A DNA stretch of 64,000 nucleotides from assembly GCA_018873245.2 (NCBI GenBank), contig JAEMBT020000006.1:8701855-8765854 (forward strand), read 5' to 3'. Below are positions 37,605 to 51,370 of the stretch, in pieces (position 1 is the stretch's first letter; the number at the start of each line of letters is the position of its first letter). The notes beneath the pieces were generated by a model that made no database searches, was not told the origin of the DNA, and worked only from the letters and a program-made list of their open reading frames with translations. A program made the position numbers and the translations under genes. Source of the stretch: Archegozetes longisetosus (taxonomy: Eukaryota; Arthropoda; Arachnida; Sarcoptiformes; Trhypochthoniidae).

Positions 37605-37638
37605 AAATCAAGTTGATTAGATTTAATCAACTTGATTT
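37605..37638. repeat. perfect 34-bp hairpin (15-bp arms, 4-nt loop)
   Basis: Arm 1 is 37605-37619 (AAATCAAGTTGATTA), loop GATT at 37620-37623, arm 2 is 37624-37638 and is the exact reverse complement of arm 1. Too short for a miRNA precursor. It could be a paired protein-binding site, a cruciform or the core of a decayed palindrome. Confidence 0.9.
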
Positions 37639-37832
37639 ACAGCAGACACACTAATGTGAATTCCAAACTAAATATAGTTAGATAAAAGATTCACTTGATT
37701 TCATTAACGAAAACACGTTAGCTAATAATAATTTGTGAACAGAATCGAAATATTTATAGCTGAACAAAAGACATTACCCTATTTGTTATTAAGTTCTCAA
37801 ACAATAAATAAATTGATTAGTATTGGTAGGAG

Positions 37833-37975
37833 AAGCGATTCAAGCGGAGAGACGTGAAGGAAGAGATGAGGATGAAGAGATGGTGTAGAAGAGAAGTTGG
37901 AGAAGAAAAGCTGGAGAAGAGAAGCTCACTGAGAGGAGTTCGCTGAGAGATGTTCGCTGAGAGATGCTCGCCTAA
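37833..37975. repeat. purine-rich block with imperfect short repeats
   Basis: A GA-rich, less AT-rich stretch with repeated GGAGAAGA.AAGCT and a GAGTTCGCTGAGAGA / GTTCGCTGAGAGATG pattern. It is followed by GGTGACCTCGAGAG at about 38028-38042, which recalls the region after an LTR. The composition differs from the surroundings and suggests a foreign or decayed repeat; the family was not identified. Confidence 0.4.
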
Positions 37976-38162
37976 CAGATAGGTTATGTTATGTTTGATT
38001 TTAGTTTGATTGCAAGTAGAAGAGTATTGGTGACCTCGAGAGTAGGAATTACTGAGTGATATATTTGTTCAAATAAAGGAAAATAGGTTCTAAGAGCTCT
38101 ATAATACTTTCCTACAGGAATGATTCTTAGTTTTTATCGAACGACACGAGTTGACTGCATCC

Positions 38163-38238
38163 GTATAGAGACTTCTGTATAGAGACTTCTGTATAGAGAC
38201 TTCTGTATAAAGACTTCTGCGTCCGTATAGAGACTTCT
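38163..38238. repeat. 14-bp tandem minisatellite
   Basis: Five units of GTATAGAGACTTCT: three perfect, one with a single change, then a 6-bp spacer (GCGTCC) and a fifth perfect unit. Confidence 0.95.
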
Positions 38239-38688
38239 TTTGTTGAGAATGATTGTTGTTCATGAAAGCGAGAAATAACAGACTGATGGCTAGTCATACT
38301 CTCTTACGGTTAGTGTCGAAAAGTAATTTAACAAATTTAAATCAACACTTTTACAATGAAATCTAATTTAATGGAAGGAAATAAGTATAACTATACCCAA
38401 CTCCTAAATGTTATTACTCTCTTCAACACGACTTAAGACTTACGAATCATTACTATTGTACTACTACGACACCGATCATCAAATAAATTATAATATATTC
38501 TATATAACATCTGTAATCCGATTTGATTTTACGTTTTCTTTTCTTATTACTACAATCAAGAGTTTTCTATATAGTCATTGCCGGTTTCTTACTTCTCTAT
38601 GAATTAACTGATAATTTCTTTTTTCACACATTTGTCGTTGTCAACTAATTTCTAAACCTTAAAATTATTCAGTCTCAACAAGCATATA

Positions 38689-38816
38689 CAGTTAAACCTC
38701 TCTAATTTGGACATCTCTTAAAAAAAAGAATAAAAATAAGTGTTAATTTCTCATAGGTTGATTTATACTTGTTCAAAAAATGACAGCTACATGTTGAAGA
38801 TAGACAAGTTTTACTG
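38689..38816. mobile_element. palindromic MITE, CAGT-ended family, copy C
   Basis: Best-defined copy, 128 bp. It begins CAGTTAAACCTCTCTAATTT and its reverse-complement end begins CAGTAAAACTTGTCTATCTTC. TA dinucleotides flank both ends (38687-38688 and 38817-38818), as expected of a TA target duplication. No open frame. CAGT/TA ends fit Tc1/mariner-pogo-type elements. Confidence 0.75.
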
Positions 38817-41800
38817 TATTTCGAGCTGACGGAACAAAAAGTTTACACGAGAAACTTTAGTACAGATTAACAGAATGGGCATGTCATGCAAATGTAATCA
38901 TTTGTAGTAAGTTTTTCTACTATTAAATAAACTGAAATTAACATTTATTTCAAACTAAAGTTGCCTTGTTTTGTCTCATTCAATTCGATACGCTTAGCTT
39001 AAAGCCTATTGAAAAGTGTTTGAGTACCGAGAAATTCACTCTTTCATCTCTGAGTCAGAATGCAATGCTAAATATAACAACTGTTACAAGCCTTTAGAAT
39101 GCTTAGTTTTGTATTTTATGGTGTTGTTTTTTATTGCTTCATACTTCAGATCTGTTATTATCGCAATTTGTTTTGTTAATTTAATTTTGAACTTTGAATT
39201 TTTGCTGAATTTAAATCATGCGCTGATAGTGGCTAGAGTTGAACAATTTATTCAAGTTTTATACTTACGATACAAAACGCTTACTTTTATCGCATTAAGT
39301 AATATTTCTATTTATTGAGTGTTAAAATCTGACCATAATTTAGAAGATTGATCACTAGTTATCATATATTGGTGTGATTACTTGAAGAACATCGTTCTCT
39401 ATTACAAATCCTTTGAACACTATCTATATCTGAATAACAGTAGTGATGGATTGCAATAAATGTTAACAAACAAGTGAGAGCTAGTATCAGAATATCTCAA
39501 TTTTGTCTTTTATTCTGGTATTCAAATTGTAATTAAGACATACTTAATAAGTAAAGAGATATCTAAAAACACTTTTTGATCAATAAAAGACTAGTTGAAC
39601 TTGTCCTTTAGTCTGATGTCTAGACAAGATTCAATAAACAGAGACTGACCAATATCGTTAGTTATTGATATCTTATTATGAGCTCGACTATTTTGATAGC
39701 AATTCAAAGCAAACAACTGATGGAAAAGAAGTGAAATCCCAACTGGGAGCTGTTTTTGGTTGCAATGTTTGGCTGGTGTTTGAAGCAAAATCTAATTTGT
39801 GCTTTGCATATCCTATCCTGAAATAAATTCTGTTCCTGTACTGTAAAGAAAAAGAAGGTAAATAATAGCTTTAACAATAGAATAATCTAGTTTGCGATCG
39901 ACTGTATTTTTAACATCACATATAAATCCCAAAAAGTGCTAATACCTAAAGCAAGTTTTTCAGCTAATGCTAGAGTACTGTCTAATTAGGATATTTGACG
40001 GGCCCTAATCTATACCTAAAAACGTTTTAATGTGTTTAAGAAATCTGTTTTCAAAAATCGTTCTTTTGTTACCTTATCTTCAAGTGGAGAATTTTCTAAT
40101 CAGCCTATTATTAAAAGTTTGCAAAGATTTCAGTAGAATCTGAGAAATTATGGGAAAATAACGTACACCAGATTAATCGTCGAATATATTGTCGTTAATA
40201 TCTTGAATCTTGCCCAAAAATTAAAGTCTATTCAAATAGAATCCTTTCTACATGACTCGATCGCTAAATGTAAATATTCAGTGAGAGCGGGTTCGGTTTG
40301 ATGCCGTTAGAGTAGGAGAATATACTATGCATTTTATGGTTAGCAATATATATGGTTTGAACGATATTTATCTTAAAACGCAAGGAAGAGACACAACAAT
40401 ATATCATTTTCCTTCCGGAATAGTTTAGACGCTAGCAGTGAAACGGTACATGCAGTGCAGCTCAAGATAAATAGTTGGTTCAATCACATTATTCTGCATA
40501 ATGATAGTCAGTTTACACACCATATAAGCCATCCATGCACAACACTATCGCTATGGCATCAAATTTACATTAACTTCAGGATAATTTAAACACTATTATT
40601 AAGTACTGCTCTGTAAAAACCAAAATGTCAATTTAATTGATCAAAACCCTACTCTAATTGTTATGTTTAACTGTTGAGAATTTTCTTTTCTTATCTTATT
40701 TCACATTATCGAAAGCCATGGAATGGTGTAGTAGTGGTTGTAATAGGAGTTGAAATTATTTGTTTGACCAGAAAGCAGGATATTTTTAAGTAAGATATAG
40801 GGGATATTTTTGATGCTATTTTTAATTAAAAGGATTACTTTCCTGTCTAGTCAAAGATAAAAACAAGAATTTCTGGTGAAAAGGTATAAGCTATTAGATA
40901 ACACACAAGGCTTATAGCTATGATGATGGATATAGAGTCTAAAAACATAAGACCGATAAATTGAAAACCACTCCTTCGGTATTCAATTATCTTATTCAAT
41001 CTTATTCATCCAAACTTTTCGTTTTGAAAATCTGATCATATGTGAACAATTTATAAGAAATAGTGATACAGATAATAAATTATAAATATTGTGCTCGTCA
41101 AATGATAAAAATAAGTTTTTATATTAAAGGGAACAACGTTGGAGTTATTATCTGACCGAAGAAGACCTCTAATATGGACTGAAGTATTGTGCACATTGTT
41201 GTGTAACAGTATAAGACTGTTCAACGGGGTGTAAGAAACTGATAATGACAATAGAGTAACAGATAACTCCAAACAACTAACGGTTCAGCTAAAAGAATGT
41301 TTTCACAAGTGCCGAATAATGCATTGTATCCACACTAAAGTAATACTATTTTTCTCTTCTCTTCAATTTATTCTTTGCGTTAGGTATTGGAAACTGCATT
41401 CACGCAAACATTCTAAAGTCGGAATAAGACAATCAATTTTATCATACTATCCAAATTATGACAAAAAATACCTTTGAAAAATATACTTCACCCAATTCCT
41501 ATATATTCTCCAAATGCTTGCTATTCGATTCTTGTATTTGGATACTTGCTTCTTTTCCAATCTTAATATTCTTTAGTCCAATATAATCCGATTTATTCAT
41601 ATTCATCGATTGATCTGAGTTTCTCTTTTTTCTTACTTTATTATTTTTTCACAAAAATTTCAGTCTAACATTGAACTTTCGTGAAAAAAGCGACAATAAA
41701 ATGTATTTTTCTTCATCAAAAGCGATAAATCGATCAATTATTCAAGTTATGTCGATTAACAAAGTGAAAACTTAGGAGATTACCATGAATTAGTAATAAT

Positions 41801-43539
41801 TAATCGATTAGAACTAAGCTTAATCTTTGACTCATTGAAAATGTTGATGTAAATAGCTTTAAAGTTTTAGGCACGATTCTGGTAAGATTTCAAGTTTCGT
41901 ATTTCCATTGGTGTTATATTTTTGATTGAAATTTTAAAAATTCAAATAAATCCAATGCTTATGGCACGAAATACTATGTATTGGCTTAAAAGAGTCATCA
42001 AAAAATGTTCATTTGCAGGAATGGGTGTTTATCCCTAATGTTAGTCTGAATGCGAGTTTTGCACAATTCTGTTGACTCTCATATTATTTAACTTAGTTTT
42101 ACTCGATAGTAAAGTCAAATATTAAGGCCGGAAAAGCAATGAAAGTTTTTTCTTGTTTCTATCAACTATTATTTTGATGTTTCTTCTGCGCTCAATCCTA
42201 TATTCAAAATGTATTTTGTCTATAATGTTTGGCATTTCGATGAGCCCTAACTCTCCCCAGTGATCGTCAGACCAAACCGCTAATAAAAGTTAAACTTCAG
42301 TTTTATTAAGGATTAAGTTCAGATACTCGATTGAGGAAATACTACACGTTAAGTGAGAAAGGCGATATTTTCAAATCATTTCTTCATTTTATGGCACAAA
42401 AAGTTTAGCAATAAATGATTACGCCTTGACTTAAAGTATATTTTGGGACACCTTAAGGTTATTATGTTTTTTTATTACGAACTAAAGTTGTTGGATAAAT
42501 GTATGTGAGAGTCCTGTTTAAAGTGAAGCTGTCTCGAGAGATTTTCACTGACGCAAATCTAGCGAAAAGCAGCACAGATCGACAATTAAAATCCCAAACT
42601 TTCCAAACCTACTCTTGGTGTGTGCGATCATTTTAAAATGATCCATAGCTACCAAAAATTGATGTGTTTTTATGCCAACGTTTCTATCTTGCCATGATTA
42701 CTTTATAGGATGAGGTTTAGTTCCTAATGATTTAGGATAGGAAAGAGAACTAAAATTAAAAATCAAGTTGAATTTTTGACAGCAAGGATGACATGGCAAC
42801 TGTGCTTTTCTCATAGCTATGCTTCATTTCAATGTCTCCAACTGTATTCCTGTCCATTGAAGAATGTCATTAATAATAGGATAGTATTTATCTTAAAATC
42901 ATACTAATCTCTAATTTTAATCGTATTAATATGAACTGAATATGAAGAGAATTAATGAATAATGGATATATTTAGTCTTTGAAGTAAGAAGTATTTGCTA
43001 GTAGAGTGGCATATGCAGAGGAATTGAAAACTATGATACGAAAAATGGAGCAACAATTTAGATATAGAGACAGAAAAGTTTCTGTTCTCAATACATTTAT
43101 ACAGAATATAAACCAGAACATTATAGTATCCTTATATTGAAACTAAAAAGAAAAACACATTAAGTAACCTTTAATATATTACTTATGAAAATGTGAGATC
43201 AGAAAAGCTTTTTCTTCTGCAATCTCTTTATTCAATCTTTCACAATAGTCACGTTCTGCATGCCAGAGATCTCGGGGGACACTTTCAAAGCTAGCTTTTC
43301 AAATAAAAGTGCTTTTTTAGCAGAAAAATACCTGATTATTAAGACTTTCAATAATGGGTCAAATGCCGTCTTAAATAAAAGAATAAATTTAATATGTGAT
43401 CGAAGAAATAAAGTTAAGGCAATATAGAAAATTTACAATACTTTCAAGGCATTTTCGAAAAATCGATTCTGCTTTTAGGTTTAGCTTTCGAGGCTTAATA
43501 CTTAGTTGACATTGGCTTCTAACTCATAAAGGTTAATCG

Positions 43540-43600
43540 TAATCACAATTCGCTAATCATAATCATAATCCACCAATCATAACCGTAATCTACTAATTTG
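43540..43600. repeat. degenerate (CATAAT)n-like repeat
   Basis: Repeated AATCATAATC / CACCAATCATAACC units, imperfect. Confidence 0.6.
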
Positions 43601-46046
43601 ATTCTATTCAAATGCAAATTCTCTAAAAATAGAGAATTTCGCTAAAATTCTGTCTGTCTTTCGCTAAAATTTTGAATGCTATAGATGTCTCCTGCAATAG
43701 ATTTGATCGTGAATTTATGATTTTATTCAGTTATAGGCAAGACTATCGATGATTTACTGGGAGTGAAGAATTGGAATTAGAACCAATGAATCAAAATATA
43801 ATGATACCATTATCTGATGTAGTTTTCTGTTTTTGAATAACTGGTTTGTCAAAACTCCTCAGATGTGACAAATTATAGAAATCGGTTCTAAATTTACGAA
43901 TTATTCAAAAAGTATATAAAAAATTGATTTTTTACCAATTTTGATGGCTAGTACTTTGTGCGTTAGAAAAAATTTAAATCCTTTAAAGATGGTTGTGATT
44001 CTCGTCAAGTTTTATTGAGATTATCAATAATTTCGTGACTCGACATGAGATTCTAATTCTGTTGAGCAAAACTTGAAGACATCTTTTTCGCGTAACAGCC
44101 AAAATGTTTTAAAGCGAAATCTCAGTTAGTTTTCTTTCAACGTCTTTTCAAACTATTTTAATAGCGTTCAAATTTCTTCCAACAAATCCAATTGATTTAG
44201 AAATGTAGAAAAGAAGCTTTCAATTCAAATCTGTCAAAACCAGACAAATGTTAAGCTTAGTTAAATTTTTGCCAAAACCATTTTTAAGCGACAATTTTAA
44301 GAAATCAACATTTCAAACTTATAATTCTAACTGATTTATCAGACAATTAATCAGATTATTTAAACTCTTGTTTAGAAAAATAGTTTGTTCATAAGTGATA
44401 TGCTTGATCAGAAGAAAAATATGTTCAACAAACTATGAGTTAAATATTTCGATCAGATGCTTTCTACCACATACATTACTTTTTCAGCATAAATGATTAG
44501 AATCTAACAGCGTATCACGTTCATTTGCTTATTTGCATCCTTTTCTTTGATTGAAGAATCTGCTTGAGGCTCGTGCTCTCTTATTTTTCATAATTTTCTG
44601 CTTCTGAATCAATCCGATAAATTTGAACAACTTTTACTCAGAAAATCTATTTTCCTCAACAAAAAAATCTATTTTCGAAGCAACTCAGAAAAATGTCGAT
44701 GCATTGCCAAATTTTGATCCAAATCTTAGCGTCTGCGGCTCAAATTGCTTCTTAAACTTTATAGAATTTTATTCCTATTTTTAACGACTTAACTCAGATC
44801 AATATAAGTTTCAAGAAATTCTGGGTTTTGAGATGGAAAGCTATGGAAAAATAGCTGCCTCACTAATTTTCATGGCAAGTTTTGCAGTAGGAATAATAAA
44901 AACTCCCTAATTTTGAGTTTGAAAAATTAAAATATCACATTTCGATGTTTTTACTGTCATAGTTTATTGTCAATTGAGTCATTGTATTTGACACTTTTCT
45001 CATGCATTTTATACAGTTTTTTTACCTTTGTGTACACCGTTTGTTTAGAATAGATTCAAAATGATCCAAAGTACTGAGTTGAAAACAAATTACTAAAATA
45101 ATTTGTTCCATCTCTCAAATGCTATAAAAGATACTTCAAATATTTAGTGTTGACAATTGAGAAGCACAATGATTATTGCACGATTTCACTTATGATAGTT
45201 GACGAATATATCATTGAAGAGTATTAACGATACACAATCACACTTAAGATTACGAGCGTAAAGTCATTTCTATAGAGTTAAAGTTGTAATTAAAAGAGAC
45301 AAAAATGGAAGAAACTATTGATCCTTCTTCCATACTGCTCCTCGATTAATTGAACGGATAAAGTTTTTTATCGTTGGACATTTTAAGCTCGATAATACAA
45401 TAGAGTTCACATGATTACTGAGCTCAGTACAAGCGTTGAATTGATTAGTAAGGGCACCCCAACTATATTATGATTTGCGAATAAAAAACCTCTATCAGCC
45501 CTCGATCGAAATAATTAATGTAGATATTTGAGAGCTTTTATATCTTTAGCAATTTTGATTTTGCAGATCACACTACTTACTATACTAATGTATTGACGTT
45601 ATACTAAGCCTTAAATAGTGTGCGCTCGATAAAAGTATTAGTGGAACCTTAAGTAACGCAAATATGAGCGCTATTTCCAATAATTCAAAGTAAGAGAATC
45701 TACGATTTTTGTTAGTTTACGCGCAACACTATTGTTTTCTGCTTATACTAGACCTCAGTCTTCTTTAGTAAATAGCCTTTATTGGAAATCGCTTTAAGCC
45801 TGAGATGGTCCTAATTATTACTAAGGTTAAACTACTTCCAAATACTCAGGGATTAGAATGATTCGCATTCATATTCACTCAAACGTTTCGAATATCTGTG
45901 AGAGTTGCCTTTTCTTAAGTAATTTAGTTTGGAGTCAATTATAATTTAGATAGGTCTCAGATTTTATTGGTAGATAATTTGAAAGCGAGAGCATATATGA
46001 GAAGTACCTAGGAGAACAATGTTCAATTCAAACGTACAATATTGTG

Positions 46047-46145
46047 TTTCCTATAATTTGACTAACTTTCCGTTCTTGGTTTCCTATAATTTTATTAACT
46101 TTCCGTTCTTAGCCTCTTATAATTTGACTAACTTTGCGTTCTTAG
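46047..46145. repeat. 33-bp tandem minisatellite, three copies
   Basis: TATAAT of each unit starts at 46052, 46085 and 46118, period 33. Units read CTATAATTTGACTAACTTTCCGTTCTT with few changes. Confidence 0.9.
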
Positions 46146-49100
46146 TCACATTATAACTAGTCTGCTACTTAAAAAACAAATCAAATGTTTGACAATCTTC
46201 GAGCAAATGTTTTTTAATTAAGGTTCTATGAGTATCTTATAATGAAATTTGCAAAGAATTATAGCCAACAAATAAGATATATAAGAGGATAATGAAAGTG
46301 ACGCATATTCTGGAATTTGGGTCAGAGGCGTTTTTGCAATGTTTAGTGCAATAGTAAAGAACACGTAAGGGATGCTCAACTGATTCAACTGTTTTCTATT
46401 CTCTTTCTCTCTTATCTAAAGCGCACAAACAATGACTGTCACACAACTCACTCATGCACTCAATTAGTGTTTGCTTGACAAACGCAAAGCCAAATGATTT
46501 ATTGTAATCATCCAAAGAATAAAAATCAAATCTAGCAAATTTTACATTATTTTCATTTACATTTAGGACATAGTGATTGGTTCAATCAGATATAATACAC
46601 GTTGTTTTATTACAAATTTTAATCAAATTTTAGGGTTTTATACAATTGGAATAAATAGTATAAAACAAAGTTTTAAGGTTTTCCTCAATATATATCAAAT
46701 CAATATACCTTTCAAGTACTAATAAACAGGGCCAACTTTTACAGATCAGATTCAGGGTTGAGCAGCAAAAATGATTTTAGAAGAGAGTCAAAGCAAATAA
46801 GATACGATTTGATTTTTTATAAACAAGAGTATTTTATTCACTGAGAAATTGGCATCGATTCGCTCTATTACTCAAATTTATATACAGTATGAGAAAAATA
46901 ACTATAGCAACTCAAATAAATGGCATTAGAAGATTCTTGCAATTCAACTAAATTCCAAACTAAGTATACTATTTATGACACTAACTGCTTTTATTATACC
47001 TTCATATATTGTGGTATTATTTCAATATAAAACTTTTCACTACTAACCAAATGCCCCCAACTCTTCATCTTAAGTATTTTTGATTTTTTAGTTCTGTTTT
47101 TCTTCAGCTATACAGTAAATCTTCAGAAATTGTCGCACCAGCACCTTCAAATAACTGCATCATACTAAATTTATACTTCAATTTTACACTCGCATTCTAT
47201 AACTAGCTTCAGTTCTATCACGAATATCTGATTGAAGGGTGATTTATGCAACCTTGAATTTTACTATTTCGTCAACGAATATTCAATCTTTAAATATTTG
47301 GCATTCCAGAAGCATTAAACTTGACTGTCAAATTTTTAATGAGATTATTTTTCTGATAAACTCTAGATCTGCACCTATCCTCACCCACAGTAGCATGCAG
47401 ACATCGGCCTAAACCTGCGAGTGCTGGCGTGAGATGCACATGTATATCTTGATCTATAATTGAAACTTGAACTATTTTCAAATTTAAGAATAAGTTAAGT
47501 GAACGACACTATCACAAACCTTTAAGCCGTTTTGTTTGAGATAAATTAGTTTTTTAATACTTTCAGTTTTTATTAAAAAAATATTTCTAAATCTATTATG
47601 ATTTATGATATAAAAAAATTATTTTATCAAATAAATCTTGTGCTTTTTTCGCCTCAGCCATCAGTGAATGGTTTGATGGACACATCCTATTAGATTCGCA
47701 TTAATAGAAAAATGACATCATTTTTCATACTAGATCTCAAAGAAATAACAGATATTTGTTAGACTGAGTTCTAAAATCATTTTTGCAAAAATGTTTAGAA
47801 AGAGTGTGGATTAGCTGGTAAATAAGATTATTGCTAACTAAGTATTAGGTTTATATTGAAATGAAGAGCACCATCAAATTGATTAAATGATATAATCCCT
47901 ATATTCTATATAAATTGATTAATACACTCAACGTTTCAGAAATTTATATAAACATATTCTCATATTTTTCAATATATTTCAATTAAACCTTGTAACAACT
48001 CATTAAACTTCACTCAATCATACGTTTTTATTGAAGTTTTCTTCACAAAATCATATCAGTCTTTTTGAATTATTGATTCACTTTAATTAGTAATTAAATG
48101 GCATATCTGATATCATGTCAAATTTGGATGTGCTGGCTCTATCGCAAATCAGTTTCCAACAAATATTTCTTCCCTTTTCTTGTAAAAACCTTTGTATAAA
48201 ATAATATTTGAGGATCTTTTTCACCACCTCCCAACTATTAGATCAATTGGTGTGAAATAACCAAGAATATTAATGAAAATAAAATTTGGAGCTTTCGGTC
48301 ATCCATTGTTTGTAAAGATGCTGCAAATTATGAAATTAATTGATTAATCGTCATTATTATCACGTTTGAATAGTATGGCTTCACCAGAGATAATATAGAA
48401 GAAGATAATAGAGGATTGTCTTTACTGAAAAGTTGACCTCATTCTATCTGAAACAGAGATTTAGCTACATTGAATGAGAGGAGATTCACAGAATTGGTTG
48501 GAATCGCATTTTATTGGCTATACTAAGTTTAATCCAGTTTAGGCTAAAGATGAATTGAGATTAATGTTAAGTTTTGCAAGTTTCGAATAAAGTAGTTCAG
48601 AGTTTTAGTGATTTATTTGAGAAATAGATGCGATATCATTATAGTACATGTGGATCGTATCGATGAAACCGATTGAATAATTTATGAAAAAGTTTATTGT
48701 GGCTCCATTTTTTCAAATTCAAAATAACACAATCCTTATAAAAATCAATATTATTCTATCGTTTATACTATCTCTGGTTCTTTATTCACAAACTTATTTT
48801 CAATTGAAATCTATTATACCTCTATTCTGTTTATTGTTATAATCTTCATCTTCGAAATTATCTGAAATACATTTCAATCAAATATGGTTTAGAATTTAAT
48901 ATTTCAAAATAATATTTCAAAATTGAGTCCCAATTCTTTGAGCAATATTAGAGAGTTTAGGCAATAAAACAATTTTTAGATCATTCAACTCGAAGGAATG
49001 TTGAATTTGAAAGCAATTAACTTAGTTGTGAAAGCGTCTAAAAATCAGTTTTCAAGAAAGCAATAATGATTACTAGACTCAATTCCTTTCAAGTATTCCT

Positions 49101-51370
49101 CTCAACTGAAAGATCAGTTCAAATAAAAGTGGAGTTTTCAAGATATATGACAAAATTTGGACTCACTCTGTGCTAGCATTCTATTTAGAAAATATCACAT
49201 AAAAAATATTTGCAACTTAATTGCGCAAAACTTGCGAGTGCCATACATTTGATGGTCGGACATGAGCTCAGTTAAAAGCATTGGCTACTTTCAAATTGTC
49301 ATATTTTGCACTCTTATCACATTGAAGTAAGTTAACGATCAATTGAGTAAAACTTGAAAATATGTTCACTTTTATATAAGTAATCAATTATGATTTAGAG
49401 GATCGATCTAGTTTGTACTTTATTTCAACTGATCTTTCAATTATGCTGTGCATTAAGTTTTGATCTATCATGTCATGGCAAAGTTGCAAGTCCAAATAAT
49501 AAATCAATTTTCAGATTATTAATCAATTTTGAAACTATTAATAGATTTAGTGATCAATATAAAAGTGATGAAAATCGATTGTTTCTCTATCGGCAGTTTT
49601 AAATAGGTCACAGTTTAAAGAAAATATATAACCTATTTTCAGCTTAAAACCTTACTGTATGGCTAATCCAAAAGAGAAAGTACTATCACAAATTGATTTA
49701 CTCTTCCCAACACTACTAGTCATCAACTCAATGTCACTTTCAATACACTTTTCTTTTCCATTTGTTTAGCTCTAAGATCTGCTCAATTTCTGTCGTCTTA
49801 GATGTTCATAACTTTTGCTTTGATTGGGACTCAATTAGAGTTATTGATTGATAATCGATATTAAACGTAAATTAGTTGGTATTTGAACAAATATTAAATA
49901 GTTGCGGCACTACTTTATCTTTAGATAAGCGATACTATTATTAAAAAATGAAAATTGTTTACCATTTTGTTTGTCGTTTTTCTTCAGCTTCACTTGATCT
50001 GAGAAGAAAGTAGAGCACAAAATTAATGTTTTCCCAACAAAATTTAATACATTTTCAGTCAAACACTTTAGACAATAGAAAAAACTACACATCCATCAAA
50101 TACTTATTAATGTCTCGAATAAAATATCAAATTCTGGAAACAACCATTCAACAAAAATCTCAGTAAGGATCTTATGGAATAAATTAGACGCAAAATAAGG
50201 CATAAGAATAAGAGATTTTGGGCGAGAATTTGGGAAAGGGATCGATAAATGCGATAATCAAGTTATTAATATTCTTTGAAGACATTTTAGTTGATTTAAC
50301 AAAATAAACATAACTGAATATATTGAGAATATATTGTGAAAAATATCTAAAAATAAGATCAACCATGCATTTTAGTTGATTTATACGCTAAACATGTACT
50401 GGTTTGAACTTTTGGAAAGCGTTCTTTAGACATCAAATTGAGTTTATTTGATTAAAATATGATAAGTTTAAGTTTAAACAGGGCTAAATAAATTCAATTT
50501 GAAATTAAGTCAAGACAATTTCTATGCAAAATTCAGTGCATAACTCAAAGTAATGTAACATAAAAGATACAAAAAGACAAACGATGTGTTGCCTTCAGAT
50601 TCATAATGGTTTAATTTAAAGTCAAGACTACAAAACTAAATCATTAGATATTCGTATTTCTAGTTCAAATCTGTCATATTTTTACTTAGTTTACTTGAAT
50701 TAGAGAATTTTCGCTGGCCAAATTTAATTTGATCACAAGTTTGAACTCTTAAATTGCTTTATTTACTCTACAATGTCAGCCCAATAAATATTCAATGAAT
50801 TTACATTGAAAAGCTGAACTAAATTCCAAATCATATTGACTTGATTTGTAGTCAAACTGCTTTAGGACTGAAAGCCGTTCACAATTACCCCCAAATGGAG
50901 TGCTTATAAAAGTTTAGAAACTATTGAACTTGTAAATAAATATTGATTTTTGAGTTGTATCGATTAGTGCAATAAGTATTTTGGAAGAAACGGAAAATTT
51001 TTCAGTGCATGTACAAGTGCATCAATGCATACATTTTTCGTGCATAATATTCGGGACTTTTATCTTTTAATGATCAAAAATTATTTCATTTATTCAAATA
51101 TCGACTTAAAAAACTAAAAGACCAAAACTTGCCATTCAGACTCTGAATTCTTGCAGTGGATGGTTCTTTTGCAGCAGAGTAGTGAATTTCTTTGAGAAAA
51201 TAATAATATAATCAATTCTGATGCTATTAAGGAATGCTTAGTGATTACCATATAGTCTTATCGACCCTTGAGTTGATCCTAAACTATTTTTGGCATAACA
51301 ACGATATGTACCTTTAGGATAGAGAAAGTTTAAAAATCATCTTGCTAAAACTAATTTCTACTAAGTATAC

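Larger units (their letters stand above)
30782..51370. other. 20.6-kb gene-poor, repeat-rich region
   Basis: After the ARP1 3' UTR no exon can be assigned with confidence up to the last recognised exon of the Ig gene. Because the Ig gene is cut in mid-domain at 51371 and is read leftwards, part of this region is probably its intron(s), with the missing 3' exons somewhere inside or beyond. Microsatellites, minisatellites, a perfect hairpin, a MITE and one weak exon candidate are listed separately. Open frames at 31346-31660, 36625-36954 and 39016-39318 look like chance. Confidence 0.6.

Noticed and set aside
39016..39318. 100-codon hydrophobic frame, possible receptor fragment
   Set aside because: AT-rich DNA readily codes Phe/Ile/Leu runs; no diagnostic motif or splice context.
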